Origin: Oscillospiraceae bacterium
GTDB taxonomy: Bacteria > Bacillota > Clostridia > Oscillospirales > Acutalibacteraceae
Assembly (NCBI GenBank): GCA_902796535.1
Contig: CADBPL010000285.1
Span: 1 to 8,927, forward strand
Length of the DNA stretch: 8,927 nt
Direction of reading: 5' to 3'
Shown: one piece after another, positions 1 to 5,503 of the stretch
How positions within the stretch are numbered: the first letter of the stretch is position 1
Layout of the letters: each line of letters starts with the position of its first letter
Made by a program: the position numbers and the translations under genes
Notes under the pieces: generated by a model
The model's input: the letters and a program-made list of their open reading frames with translations, nothing else
What the model was told of the DNA's origin: nothing
The model's database searches: none

Positions 1-1
1 C

Positions 2-271
2 GAGGGCAGCCTGCGCAGCTACATCGCGCAGGGCGAGGTGCTCGACGTGCCGACCGGCTCCTTCGGCGGCATCGGCGTGTTCGCCATCCCCGAAATGGGG
101 CGCTTCTACCGCCACGTGCTCATCGAAAAGCACTTCCCGCACCACGGCGCGGTCGCGTTCGGCCACTTCGGCAAGGCGCTGTATGAGGTGTTCCGCTACC
201 TCGGCGTGAAGGATATCGCCTACAATCAGCCGAAGGCGCTGCCCTACAAAACCGAAAACCCGTTTGCGTAA
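2..271 (+). CDS. L-fucose/L-arabinose isomerase-family protein, C-terminal end (partial)
   Basis: Only the last 89 codons are visible; the gene enters from the left edge in frame 2 and stops at TAA 269-271. The fragment reads LRSYIAQGEVLDVP, then a Gly-rich FGGIGVFAIPEMGRFYRHVL stretch, then EKHFPHHGAVAFGHFGKALYE and a final YLGV. This order (charged 'R-Y-gEG-f-D-P' strand, 'FGGyGV-eIP' turn, helix, then a 'HHvA' His pair followed by 'aLyEaf-kYLGw') is what I know from the C-terminal domain of cytoplasmic fucose-isomerase-like ketol isomerases, which interconvert aldoses and ketoses. The substrate cannot be told from this end. It is followed 22 nt later by a strong terminator, so it is the last gene of its transcript. 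Family call fairly sure; specific sugar unknown. Confidence 0.75.
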   Translation, partial: EGSLRSYIAQGEVLDVPTGSFGGIGVFAIPEMGRFYRHVLIEKHFPHHGAVAFGHFGKALYEVFRYLGVKDIAYNQPKALPYKTENPFA

Positions 272-292
272 GCAACCATATTGTTGAGCTTC

Positions 293-334
293 AAAAAGCA
301 CAGGCAACTCCGACAGAGAAGCCTGTGCTTTTTT
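293..334 (+). terminator. Intrinsic terminator of the isomerase gene (repeat copy 1)
   Basis: Perfect 13-bp stem: left arm 293-305 (AAAAAGCACAGGC), 15-nt loop, right arm 321-333, running into a T-run ending at 334. The loop holds a short inner CTC/GAG pairing. It starts 21 nt after the isomerase stop. Positions 298-328 closely match the reverse complement of 3531-3565, so this is also one copy of a dispersed hairpin repeat. Confidence 0.9.
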
Positions 335-503
335 GATATACTTGTGAAGCGGTTCCCAGATTTGACGGATCGGTTCTGCATTCCCTCCATGGGCAAGGTC
401 AACAACGATAGGACGACTCGCCTTCTCTTTGAGGAAAAGGCGCCCCGCAGGGCGGGTGACATTTAACGCCTTTGGGCGCCTGCACCTTTCTTGCAAAAGA
501 ATC
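335..503. other. Gene-free stretch with inverted repeats
   Basis: No convincing gene is seen here; the short open frames lack ribosome binding sites. The stretch carries several small inverted repeats: CGCCTT 419-424 with AAGGCG 437-442, CGCCC 441-445 with GGGCG 450-454, and CACCTTT 483-489 with AAAGGTG 517-523, the last flanking the -35 box of the next promoter. The palindrome GGCGCC occurs at 439-444, 475-480 and 511-516, spaced exactly 36 bp each time. These may be regulatory, but chance is possible. Confidence 0.4.
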
Positions 504-532
504 TTGACAGGGCGCCAAAGGTGTGATACTAT
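504..532 (+). promoter_or_regulatory. Strong sigma-A-type promoter for the 47-aa microprotein
   Basis: Perfect -35 TTGACA at 504-509, 17-bp spacer, and -10 TACTAT at 527-532 preceded by an extended -10 TG at 524-525. The expected start point is near 538-540, inside the palindrome at 536-551. The spacer contains a GGCGCC palindrome (511-516). Confidence 0.75.
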
Positions 533-535
533 TCA

Positions 536-551
536 GTTAGCCTTGGCTAAC
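536..551. promoter_or_regulatory. Operator-like palindrome at the transcription start
   Basis: GTTAGCC, TT, GGCTAAC: a perfect 7-bp inverted repeat with a 2-bp centre, placed 4 bp downstream of the -10 box and covering the predicted start point. The position suits a dimeric repressor site. With only two loop bases it is a poor RNA hairpin, which favours a DNA-level role. The binding protein is unknown. Confidence 0.45.
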
Positions 552-556
552 TCATT

Positions 557-581
557 TGCGGCAACGTGCACATTTGCCGCA
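557..581 (+). promoter_or_regulatory. 5'-UTR hairpin next to the Shine-Dalgarno sequence
   Basis: TGCGGCAA (557-564) pairs perfectly with TTGCCGCA (574-581) around a 9-nt loop. The 3' arm ends at the first base of the AGGAAAGGAG ribosome binding site (581-590). The stem does not cover the core GGAG, so it could stabilise the mRNA or tune ribosome access rather than block it. Confidence 0.45.
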
Positions 582-598
582 GGAAAGGAGAAAAAAGG

Positions 599-742
599 AT
601 GGAAACCCTTGATGTGATCCTCGGTCTGCTGGGTGTTTCGAGCGGCGTTTTGAGCACCGTTTCGGATTTCAGCGGCGCCTACGCTACCCTGCTCGACACC
701 GTAAGCGCGATCATCGAGTTTGTAACCGGTCTGTTTGGCTAA
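599..742 (+). CDS. 47-aa hydrophobic acidic microprotein, unknown function
   Basis: A 47-residue frame from ATG 599-601 to TAA 740-742. The start is fixed by a strong Shine-Dalgarno AGGAAAGGAG at 581-590, 8 nt upstream. The peptide begins METLDVILGLLG and ends SAIIEFVTGLFG. It has five acidic residues (E2, D5, D23, D33, E40), no Lys, Arg, His or Cys, and alternates hydrophobic with Ser/Thr/Gly residues in a pattern that could form two amphipathic helices around a polar SDFSGAY centre. There is no signal peptide and no clear single membrane span. It has its own promoter, 5'-UTR hairpin and terminator, so it is transcribed alone. I do not recognise the family. Its length, Met-Glu start and Gly-Leu-Phe-Gly end recall beta-type phenol-soluble modulins, but that is resemblance only. 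About two thirds of codons end in G or C, as in neighbouring genes. Confidence 0.7.
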   Translation: METLDVILGLLGVSSGVLSTVSDFSGAYATLLDTVSAIIEFVTGLFG

Positions 743-750
743 ACAAACGG

Positions 751-790
751 CCGCACGGGTGCAGAATGAGCTGTGCCCGTGCGGTTTTTT
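751..790 (+). terminator. Intrinsic terminator of the microprotein gene
   Basis: CCGCACGGG (751-759) pairs perfectly with CCCGTGCGG (776-784), followed at once by six T (785-790). It starts 8 nt after the microprotein stop codon, making that gene a closed one-gene transcription unit. Confidence 0.92.
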
Positions 791-863
791 CCTATATGCG
801 CTGCTGCGATCGGCTTTTCTCAAAACGGCGGCAAAAAAATTGAAAAATATTTGAAAAAAGCTA

Positions 864-892
864 TTGCATTTTTGTAAATTGTGTGCTACAGT
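864..892 (+). promoter_or_regulatory. Candidate promoter for the BspA-like gene and its leader
   Basis: -35-like TTGCAT at 864-869, 17-bp spacer, -10-like TACAGT at 887-892 with extended TG at 884-885, in an AT-rich stretch. The layout, including the T-run after the -35, resembles the stronger promoter at 8010-8037. The start point would be near 899, giving a leader of about 415 nt before the LRR gene at 1316. No terminator was seen in between. Confidence 0.5.
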
Positions 893-970
893 TGGTTTAC
901 AGTTTAGACATAAAGTTCACATTTCATTCAACTTTCGGCCGACTTTGAGAAAAGGTTGTATTGAAAAAGC

Positions 971-980
971 AGAAAGGAGG
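971..980 (+). other. Orphan Shine-Dalgarno-like sequence
   Basis: AGAAAGGAGG is an excellent ribosome binding site, but no ATG, GTG or TTG follows within usable distance. The nearest odd candidate is ATT at 985, which would encode only 13 codons before TAA. Either a start codon was lost, or the motif does something else in the leader RNA, such as ribosome standby or pairing. Confidence 0.4.
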
Positions 981-1066
981 CGCGATTCGGGCATCAACCA
1001 GAGATTTTTCAGCTCTGTTTGTGTAACACCTGCATCGCACGGCGATTCTTATGAAAACGCAAAATC

Positions 1067-1183
1067 ATGTTTCCCCCCAAAGATAACAAGGTCATTTCCG
1101 TGCTGTTGGCCGCAGCGCTGCTGCTGGCCTCCCTGCCGCTGAGCGGCTTCATCATTTTCCTGCCTCTCGCCCTGGGTGCGTAA
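1067..1183 (+). CDS. Possible 38-aa single-span membrane peptide in the leader
   Basis: ATG 1067-1069 to TAA 1181-1183. The peptide starts MFPPKDNK and continues with a long Leu/Ala/Ile-rich hydrophobic stretch (about residues 9-37) broken by LPLSG, ending ALGA. This would be one membrane span with a short charged N-terminus. Support: about three quarters of codons end in G or C and the composition shifts from AT-rich to GC-rich just where the frame opens, as expected for real coding DNA. Against: there is no Shine-Dalgarno upstream (the preceding bases are CGCAAAATC), and the strong one at 971-980 is too far away. It could be a membrane micropeptide, a leader peptide for the downstream LRR gene, or a decayed gene. 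An alternative ATG at 1051 gives only 11 residues. Confidence 0.4.
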   Translation: MFPPKDNKVISVLLAAALLLASLPLSGFIIFLPLALGA

Positions 1184-1193
1184 AAAGCGGATA

Positions 1194-1227
1194 GCCGAGT
1201 AGGGGCTTAACGACCTCGGCAGCCCCT
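1194..1227 (+). promoter_or_regulatory. Two overlapping, mutually exclusive hairpins in the leader
   Basis: GCCGAG (1194-1199) can pair with CTCGGC (1215-1220), and AGGGGCT (1201-1207) can pair with AGCCCCT (1221-1227). The arms interleave, so they form either a pseudoknot or, more likely because the two 3' arms directly abut, alternative structures. No T-run follows, so this is not a terminator. A further short stem, GTTATC 1257-1262 with GATAAC 1274-1279, lies closer to the LRR start. No known riboswitch class was recognised. Confidence 0.35.
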
Positions 1228-1315
1228 TGACTGTGTGATCTGATTGGCAAGCCCGGGTTATCAGCCGATAGCGGATAACGAATAACATTGTATGATAAAC
1301 AGGAGTGGAGAAAAA

Positions 1316-3424
1316 ATGAAGAAAACGATTCAAAAAGTTTTATCGATCCTGCTCTGCGCAGCGCTGCTGTGCGGGCTTACGCCGCTGGGCTTTGCCGAGG
1401 ACGCGCCGATCACCGGCGTGAGCGACCTGTTCACCTACACCGTCAACGACGGAAAAGCAACCATAACCGAATGCGACCGCTCTGTCAGCGGCAAGCTTAC
1501 CATTCCCTCAACGATCGAAGGGTACCCTGTCACAAGCATCGGAAACTATGCCTTTGACAATTGCGAAGCATTGACAGGCGTGACCGTGCCCGACGGTGTT
1601 ACAGACATCGGCCAGGGTGCTTTTAAAAACTGCGCCAAGCTGCAGCATATCGCTCTCCCCGACGGCGTCACAAGAATCGGCAGCGACGCGTTTACGGAAA
1701 CGGCTTATTATCAGAACAACTTCAAAAACTCCCTGAAACAGGTGCTTTATATCGGCCGTTATCTGATTAAGGCAAAGGAATCCCTGACCGGACATTACCG
1801 AATCCGATCCGGTACAACGTGCATTGCGGACAGTGCCTTTTTCTACTGCTACATCCTGACGGGGGTGACTATTCCCGACAGCATGACGAGCATTGGCACA
1901 GAGGCCTTCTATCACTGCTCTGTGCTCAAAAAAGTGACCGTTCCGAACCGTGTCACCAGCATTGGCGAGGGCGCCTTCCGCGCCTGCGGGTCATTGACAA
2001 GCCTGACCATCGGCAGCGGCGTGACGAGGATTGGCGATTACACGTTCGAGAACTGCACCGGACTGACGAACGTGACCATCCCAAACAGCGTCACGAGCAT
2101 CGGCGGTGGCGCGTTCTTCGGTTGCACCGGACTGACGAGCGTGACCATCCCGGACAGCGTGACGAGCATTGGAGATTACGCGTTCGAGAACTGCACTGGA
2201 CTGACGAACGTGACCATCCCAAACAGCGTAACGAGCATTGGCAAAGAAGCATTCGAGAAATGCATACGTCTGACGAGCGTAACCATCCCCAACGGCGTCA
2301 CGAGCATCGGCTCTTTTGCATTTCAGGGCTGTGCTGCGCTGACAAATGTGACCATTCCGGCCAGCGTTGCAAGCATCGGATCCGGAGCCTTTGCCGCCTG
2401 TTCCCGTCTGACCGCCATCACGGTCGACAGCGGCAGCCGAACCTATTTCTGCGACGGAAACGGCATATTGTATAACAAGGCTCAAACGGAGCTGATCCAA
2501 TATCCCGGCGGCAATCGAAACACCGCCTTCACCGTTCCCGCCGGCGTGACGAACATTGGCGCTGATGCGTTTTACGGTTGTGACGCTCTGACAAGTCTGA
2601 CCCTGCCAAACAGCGTCACAAGCATCGGCGATGACGCCTTCGCCGATTGCAGCAAATTGGAAAGTGTGACCGTTCCGGCCAGTGTGACCGAAATCGGGTC
2701 GGATATTCTGTCCAGTTCATTGAATCCGTATATCATCGGCGTTCCCGGCTCCTTCGCCGAAACCTATGCCAAGGAACACTACATCGGCTTTGTGTCGCTG
2801 GGTTCCGGTCAACTGCCGATTTATACCGTGACCTTTGACGCCAACGGCGGCATAGACGCACCGGCTGAACAGACCAAGGTTCGCGGAGAAACGGTCACCC
2901 TCAGCCCGGAAAAGCCGACCCGCGAGGGCTATGTATTTCTGTTTTGGAGCACCTGTCCTGTTTATCCCGCCAACGTGCTGTATACGACTTATCAGCCGGG
3001 TAAAACCTATTCCGCAGACCGAGGCATCCGGTTATACGCCATTTGGGCGCCGACCGGAGCAGCCGTTCATTCTGTTTCCGTCGAGGATCTTACGGTGTAT
3101 GTCAACAGTGATTCATTCCTTAAGCAAAAGATCGATGCCGATAAGGACACTTACTGCACCGTACAATACAGTTCCTCCGATGAAAGTGTTGCGACGGTTG
3201 TTGGTAACGGCCATGTTGAAGGCTACAAGCGCGGCACAGCGACGATCACCGTAACCGTCACCGACCATAACGGCAACACCGTTTCCGATACCTGCAAGGT
3301 CACCGTCAAAAACTCACCCATCTGGAACATTTTGCTGCAGTTCATCGTGAATCTCCTCTCCAGAACCTTGGATATATTCGTTTCCTGTTTTATCATCGCG
3401 CTCTGGAGCATAGAGAGGCTGTGA
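1316..3424 (+). CDS. Secreted BspA-type leucine-rich-repeat protein with InlB-like and Ig-like domains
   Basis: A 702-aa protein. ATG 1316 is preferred because AGGAG (1301-1305) and GGAG (1307-1310) lie just upstream and it opens a clear signal peptide: MKK, a hydrophobic core, and a likely cut after GFA (residue 27). The in-frame ATG at 1292 lacks a binding site. Residues ~60-470 are BspA/LRR_5-type repeats of 23 residues (pattern LTxVTIPxSVTSIGxxAFxxC), with non-repeat insertions at ~128-180 and ~365-424 and eight unbroken units at 181-364. Residues ~503-578 form a Listeria-Bacteroides (InlB B-type, Flg_new) repeat, from YTVTFDANGG to LYAIWA. Residues ~583-666 look like a bacterial Ig-like (Big_2) domain, with SSSDESVATV and GTATITVTV. 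Residues ~667-702 are a hydrophobic tail ending in ALWSIERL. There is no LPXTG motif, so attachment may be through this tail. Proteins of this type typically act in adhesion or host contact; the ligand is unknown. Confidence 0.9.
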   Translation: MKKTIQKVLSILLCAALLCGLTPLGFAEDAPITGVSDLFTYTVNDGKATITECDRSVSGKLTIPSTIEGYPVTSIGNYAFDNCEALTGVTVPDGVTDIGQGAFKNCAKLQHIALPDGVTRIGSDAFTETAYYQNNFKNSLKQVLYIGRYLIKAKESLTGHYRIRSGTTCIADSAFFYCYILTGVTIPDSMTSIGTEAFYHCSVLKKVTVPNRVTSIGEGAFRACGSLTSLTIGSGVTRIGDYTFENCTGLTNVTIPNSVTSIGGGAFFGCTGLTSVTIPDSVTSIGDYAFENCTGLTNVTIPNSVTSIGKEAFEKCIRLTSVTIPNGVTSIGSFAFQGCAALTNVTIPASVASIGSGAFAACSRLTAITVDSGSRTYFCDGNGILYNKAQTELIQYPGGNRNTAFTVPAGVTNIGADAFYGCDALTSLTLPNSVTSIGDDAFADCSKLESVTVPASVTEIGSDILSSSLNPYIIGVPGSFAETYAKEHYIGFVSLGSGQLPIYTVTFDANGGIDAPAEQTKVRGETVTLSPEKPTREGYVFLFWSTCPVYPANVLYTTYQPGKTYSADRGIRLYAIWAPTGAAVHSVSVEDLTVYVNSDSFLKQKIDADKDTYCTVQYSSSDESVATVVGNGHVEGYKRGTATITVTVTDHNGNTVSDTCKVTVKNSPIWNILLQFIVNLLSRTLDIFVSCFIIALWSIERL
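1856..2407 (+). repeat. Eight tandem 69-bp LRR-coding repeats
   Basis: Eight uninterrupted 69-bp units encode residues 181-364. The inner units are very similar at DNA level: 2030-2104 and 2168-2242, exactly two units (138 bp) apart, differ at only about five of 75 positions, mostly at third codon positions. This points to recent duplication or gene conversion within the array. Because 69 is a multiple of three, unit gain or loss keeps the reading frame. Confidence 0.85.
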
Positions 3425-3521
3425 TCCGTATGGGATCAATTCGCTGATGGATAGCGCTCGATAAACAGCGCGTATCATGTGAATGATTCATTCAGCGAAA
3501 ATCAAAACGAAAAACGATAAA
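3425..3521. other. Intergenic spacer between convergent genes
   Basis: No gene seen. It contains a bulged hairpin (GATAGCGCT 3450-3458 with AGCGCGTATC 3467-3476) with no T-run, and a 15-nt palindrome TGAATGATTCATTCA at 3480-3494. The hairpin might shield the 3' end of the LRR mRNA; the palindrome has no obvious role. Confidence 0.35.
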
Positions 3522-3570
3522 CGAAAACAAGCACAGGCTTCTCCCCTTTTTGGAGCTGCCTGTGCTGTTT
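3522..3570 (-). terminator. Terminator of the leftward operon, probably bidirectional (repeat copy 2)
   Basis: GCACAGGC (3531-3538) pairs perfectly with GCCTGTGC (3558-3565), with an inner CTCC (3541-3544)/GGAG (3552-3555) stem. Read on the minus strand the stem is followed by TTGTTTT, and on the plus strand by TGTTTGTT, so it probably ends both the lipoprotein operon and the LRR gene. Read in the direction of the lipoprotein genes, the hairpin is almost the same as the isomerase terminator at 293-334; only the loop and one stem-linker base differ. Confidence 0.82.
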
Positions 3571-3588
3571 GTTATGCTGTTGTAACCG

Positions 3589-4422
3589 TTACATCTTCAC
3601 AGTGACGGTGCCGACTTCGCCGTTCTTTTCGGCGCCGCTGTCGGTCAGATCGGAATACTCCAGCGTCAGCTTCATGCCGCGCAGCGCCTGCTCCACGGCG
3701 TTTTCGGGGGTGACGCTGCTGTCATAAAGCACCGTGACCGGCATGAGCGCCGTGCTGTTTGAGGCAACGTCGAACGTGCCGTATTGCGAAACGCCGCACA
3801 CCCAAACGCCGTTTTTGCCGTTATCGGGCGAAAGAACGCTGTGAACGGTCAGATCGTATTTTTTGGTGTTTTTCAGCTGCAGCTTCATCACACAGCAGCG
3901 GAAGCTGCCCTCTTTATAAGTCACCAGCGCCGCCGTTTCGCTGTTCATGCCGTAAAGCTTTGCCTCGTTGCTGAACGCGATCTCGTTCGAGCGGTACGCC
4001 TCCAAAGCCGCGCTGCCGTCTGCGAGCGAATCGAAGGACGCTTTCAGTTCCCTTGCGCTGCGCTCATGCGTTTCCAGCTCCTCGCGCCGGATCGTTTCGG
4101 GCTGCGACACGGTGGTTTCGTTCCCTTTGGCAGCGGTCGTTCCCGTTTCGGCGGAGGGGCGGGTCGATCCGCCCTGAGCCGTTTCCTCTTGCACCGTTTC
4201 CGTTCCGGACGGCCCGGCTTCGGCTGTTCCGGCTTCCACGGTTCCGGCTTTTGCCGATTTGTCCTCAGCCGTTTTGGATTCCGACGCGGCGGGGTTCGAC
4301 ACGGCAGCCGCCGTTGGATCGGGCGCCGTTGACTGCGGCTGCGGTTCCTTCCCGCCGCACCCGGCGGAAAAGAGCAGGCAGCCGACAAGCGCCGCAATGA
4401 GAATTGTCTTTCGGTTTTTCAT
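3589..4422 (-). CDS. Lipoprotein with one copy of a shared ~105-aa domain
   Basis: A 277-aa protein. The start at 4422 is chosen over an upstream ATG at 4482 because it has a GAGG binding site (about 4428-4431) and begins a classic lipoprotein signal: MKNRKTILIAALVG, then lipobox LFSAGC with Cys22. Residues ~23-115 form a low-complexity linker rich in Thr, Ala, Glu, Ser and Gly, including AKAGTVEAGTAEAG, likely a flexible tether from the membrane. A short charged helix (~111-145) precedes the globular part at ~157-259: LYGM start, CCVMKLQLKN core, NGKNGVWVCG strand, then LRGMKLTLEYS. This part aligns with both domain copies in the lipoprotein encoded just upstream. Its start lies 10 nt after the previous stop, so the two are co-transcribed. 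I do not recognise a named family; a role outside the cell membrane is inferred from the signal only. Confidence 0.85.
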   Translation of the reverse strand: MKNRKTILIAALVGCLLFSAGCGGKEPQPQSTAPDPTAAAVSNPAASESKTAEDKSAKAGTVEAGTAEAGPSGTETVQEETAQGGSTRPSAETGTTAAKGNETTVSQPETIRREELETHERSARELKASFDSLADGSAALEAYRSNEIAFSNEAKLYGMNSETAALVTYKEGSFRCCVMKLQLKNTKKYDLTVHSVLSPDNGKNGVWVCGVSQYGTFDVASNSTALMPVTVLYDSSVTPENAVEQALRGMKLTLEYSDLTDSGAEKNGEVGTVTVKM

Positions 4423-4432
4423 GGTTTCCTCT

Positions 4433-5503
4433 TTATTCCCCCGCAACCGAAATGGCGTTCGGCACGCGCAGGCAGGTTTCAATCTGTTCGATATCCGTGC
4501 GTTCCACGCTGTATAGCAGCGAAAGGTTCATCCCCTTCACCGTGTCGGCGATCGTTGCGCCGCCGGCAACCGACGGATCGACCAGCAGCAGGTAGCCGAA
4601 CGTTCCCTCTGTTCCGGCAGCCAGACCGCACTCATCGCCGTCCACCGATTTCGGCGCCACCCAAACGCCGCCTGTTCCGTTTTGGGCGACCGAGGTGCCG
4701 TAAAAGATGGCTTCTTCGCCGCAGCCGTTGCTCACCTTTATGTTCAGCACATAGCATTCCCAGTTGCTTTTTTTGCTGGCAAAGCGGTCGGCGACCGCTT
4801 CGGGATAGCCATAAAGCATCAGACGTTTTTTGTCGGAACGGTACAGCTTGGCGAAATCGTCACCGTCTTCGATCGAGGCGAGCGAGACCTTGATGTCCTT
4901 TCCGTCCTCCGCGTGGTCGGGCGACGTAATCGTGTTGCGGGCAGCGAGCGTTTTATATTTGCTTTCCTCCACAACATCATCGTCGTTCGCCGGCGTTTCA
5001 TAATAACGGATCGAGAAGGTCAGACCGGAAAGCGTCTGATAAATTGCGGCAGCGCTCAGCTTTTCGGTGTTTGCCACAAACGAGATCACGTAGTCGCCCG
5101 TCGTAACGCCCGACGGCACGCCGACCGACCCGTTGACGGAGTCTTCGCAAAACCAGATGCCGTCATGCGCGCCGTCGACCGTGATTTTTTCAAAGGTGTA
5201 GCCCTTCTTTTCTTTGTTGGAGAGCGTGGTGTCAATGGTGAAAATGCCGTATTTGTCCGGATTCGTCACCAGATCGTTCGCCTGCTCTTCACTCATGCCG
5301 TAAGTGGGCGCGACGGTTTTGATAAAACGGTTTTTGTGCTTCACGAAGATCTCCTTCTGCCCGTCATCAAAGCGGACGAGGCTGAGCGTGATCGAAAGCG
5401 GTTCCGTTTTTGATTTTTTGAACAGACGGCCCTTTTTGCAGCCGGCCAAACCGACCAGCATCAGCAATGCCAGACTGACCGCCAGAATTCTTTTAATCTT
5501 CAT
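4433..5503 (-). CDS. Lipoprotein with two copies of the shared ~105-aa domain
   Basis: A 356-aa protein with a lipoprotein signal (MKIKRILAVSLALLMLV, lipobox LAGC, Cys22) followed by a basic KKGRLFKK stretch. It contains two tandem versions of one domain, at about residues 68-170 (YGMSEEQAND to IRYYET) and 231-334 (YGYPEAVADR to LLYSVE), joined by an acidic linker (~171-210, with NDDDVVEE and SPDHAEDGKD). Shared landmarks are an opening Y-G, an alternating hydrophobic strand ending in a small polar turn with Asn, a Gly-(I/V)-Trp strand near the middle (GIWF, GVWV), and a final L-x-G-(L/M)-x-(F/L)-S-(I/L)-x-Y. The start codon lies inside the end of glmU (11-nt overlap), with an AAAGGTGAG binding site in the glmU coding sequence, so translation is probably coupled. 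No known family was recognised. Confidence 0.87.
   Translation of the reverse strand: MKIKRILAVSLALLMLVGLAGCKKGRLFKKSKTEPLSITLSLVRFDDGQKEIFVKHKNRFIKTVAPTYGMSEEQANDLVTNPDKYGIFTIDTTLSNKEKKGYTFEKITVDGAHDGIWFCEDSVNGSVGVPSGVTTGDYVISFVANTEKLSAAAIYQTLSGLTFSIRYYETPANDDDVVEESKYKTLAARNTITSPDHAEDGKDIKVSLASIEDGDDFAKLYRSDKKRLMLYGYPEAVADRFASKKSNWECYVLNIKVSNGCGEEAIFYGTSVAQNGTGGVWVAPKSVDGDECGLAAGTEGTFGYLLLVDPSVAGGATIADTVKGMNLSLLYSVERTDIEQIETCLRVPNAISVAGE

Noticed and set aside
419..454. Hairpins around GGCGCC considered as a terminator
   Set aside because: Stems are short and no T-run follows on either strand.
864..1142. A 92-codon Cys-containing frame from TTG 864
   Set aside because: Its start overlaps the -35 box of a promoter, it has no ribosome binding site, and it would run out of frame over the more plausible 38-aa peptide.
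1187..1280. A tRNA-like look (AGCCGAGTAGGGGCT resembles a D-arm)
   Set aside because: No matching acceptor stem, no T-loop GTTCRA motif and no CCA; the anticodon arm cannot be formed.
1856..2407. Direct repeats considered as a CRISPR-like or satellite array
   Set aside because: The 69-bp units are coding, in frame, and encode the 23-residue LRR consensus; there are no spacers.
1508..2500. Long open frames antisense to, and in another frame of, the LRR repeats
   Set aside because: The repeated 69-bp unit keeps all frames open when one unit lacks stops, so long shadow frames are expected. None has a start signal.
3480..3494. A 15-nt palindrome between the LRR gene and the terminator
   Set aside because: It is short and AT-rich in a spacer, with no promoter nearby, so it was not raised as a separate finding.
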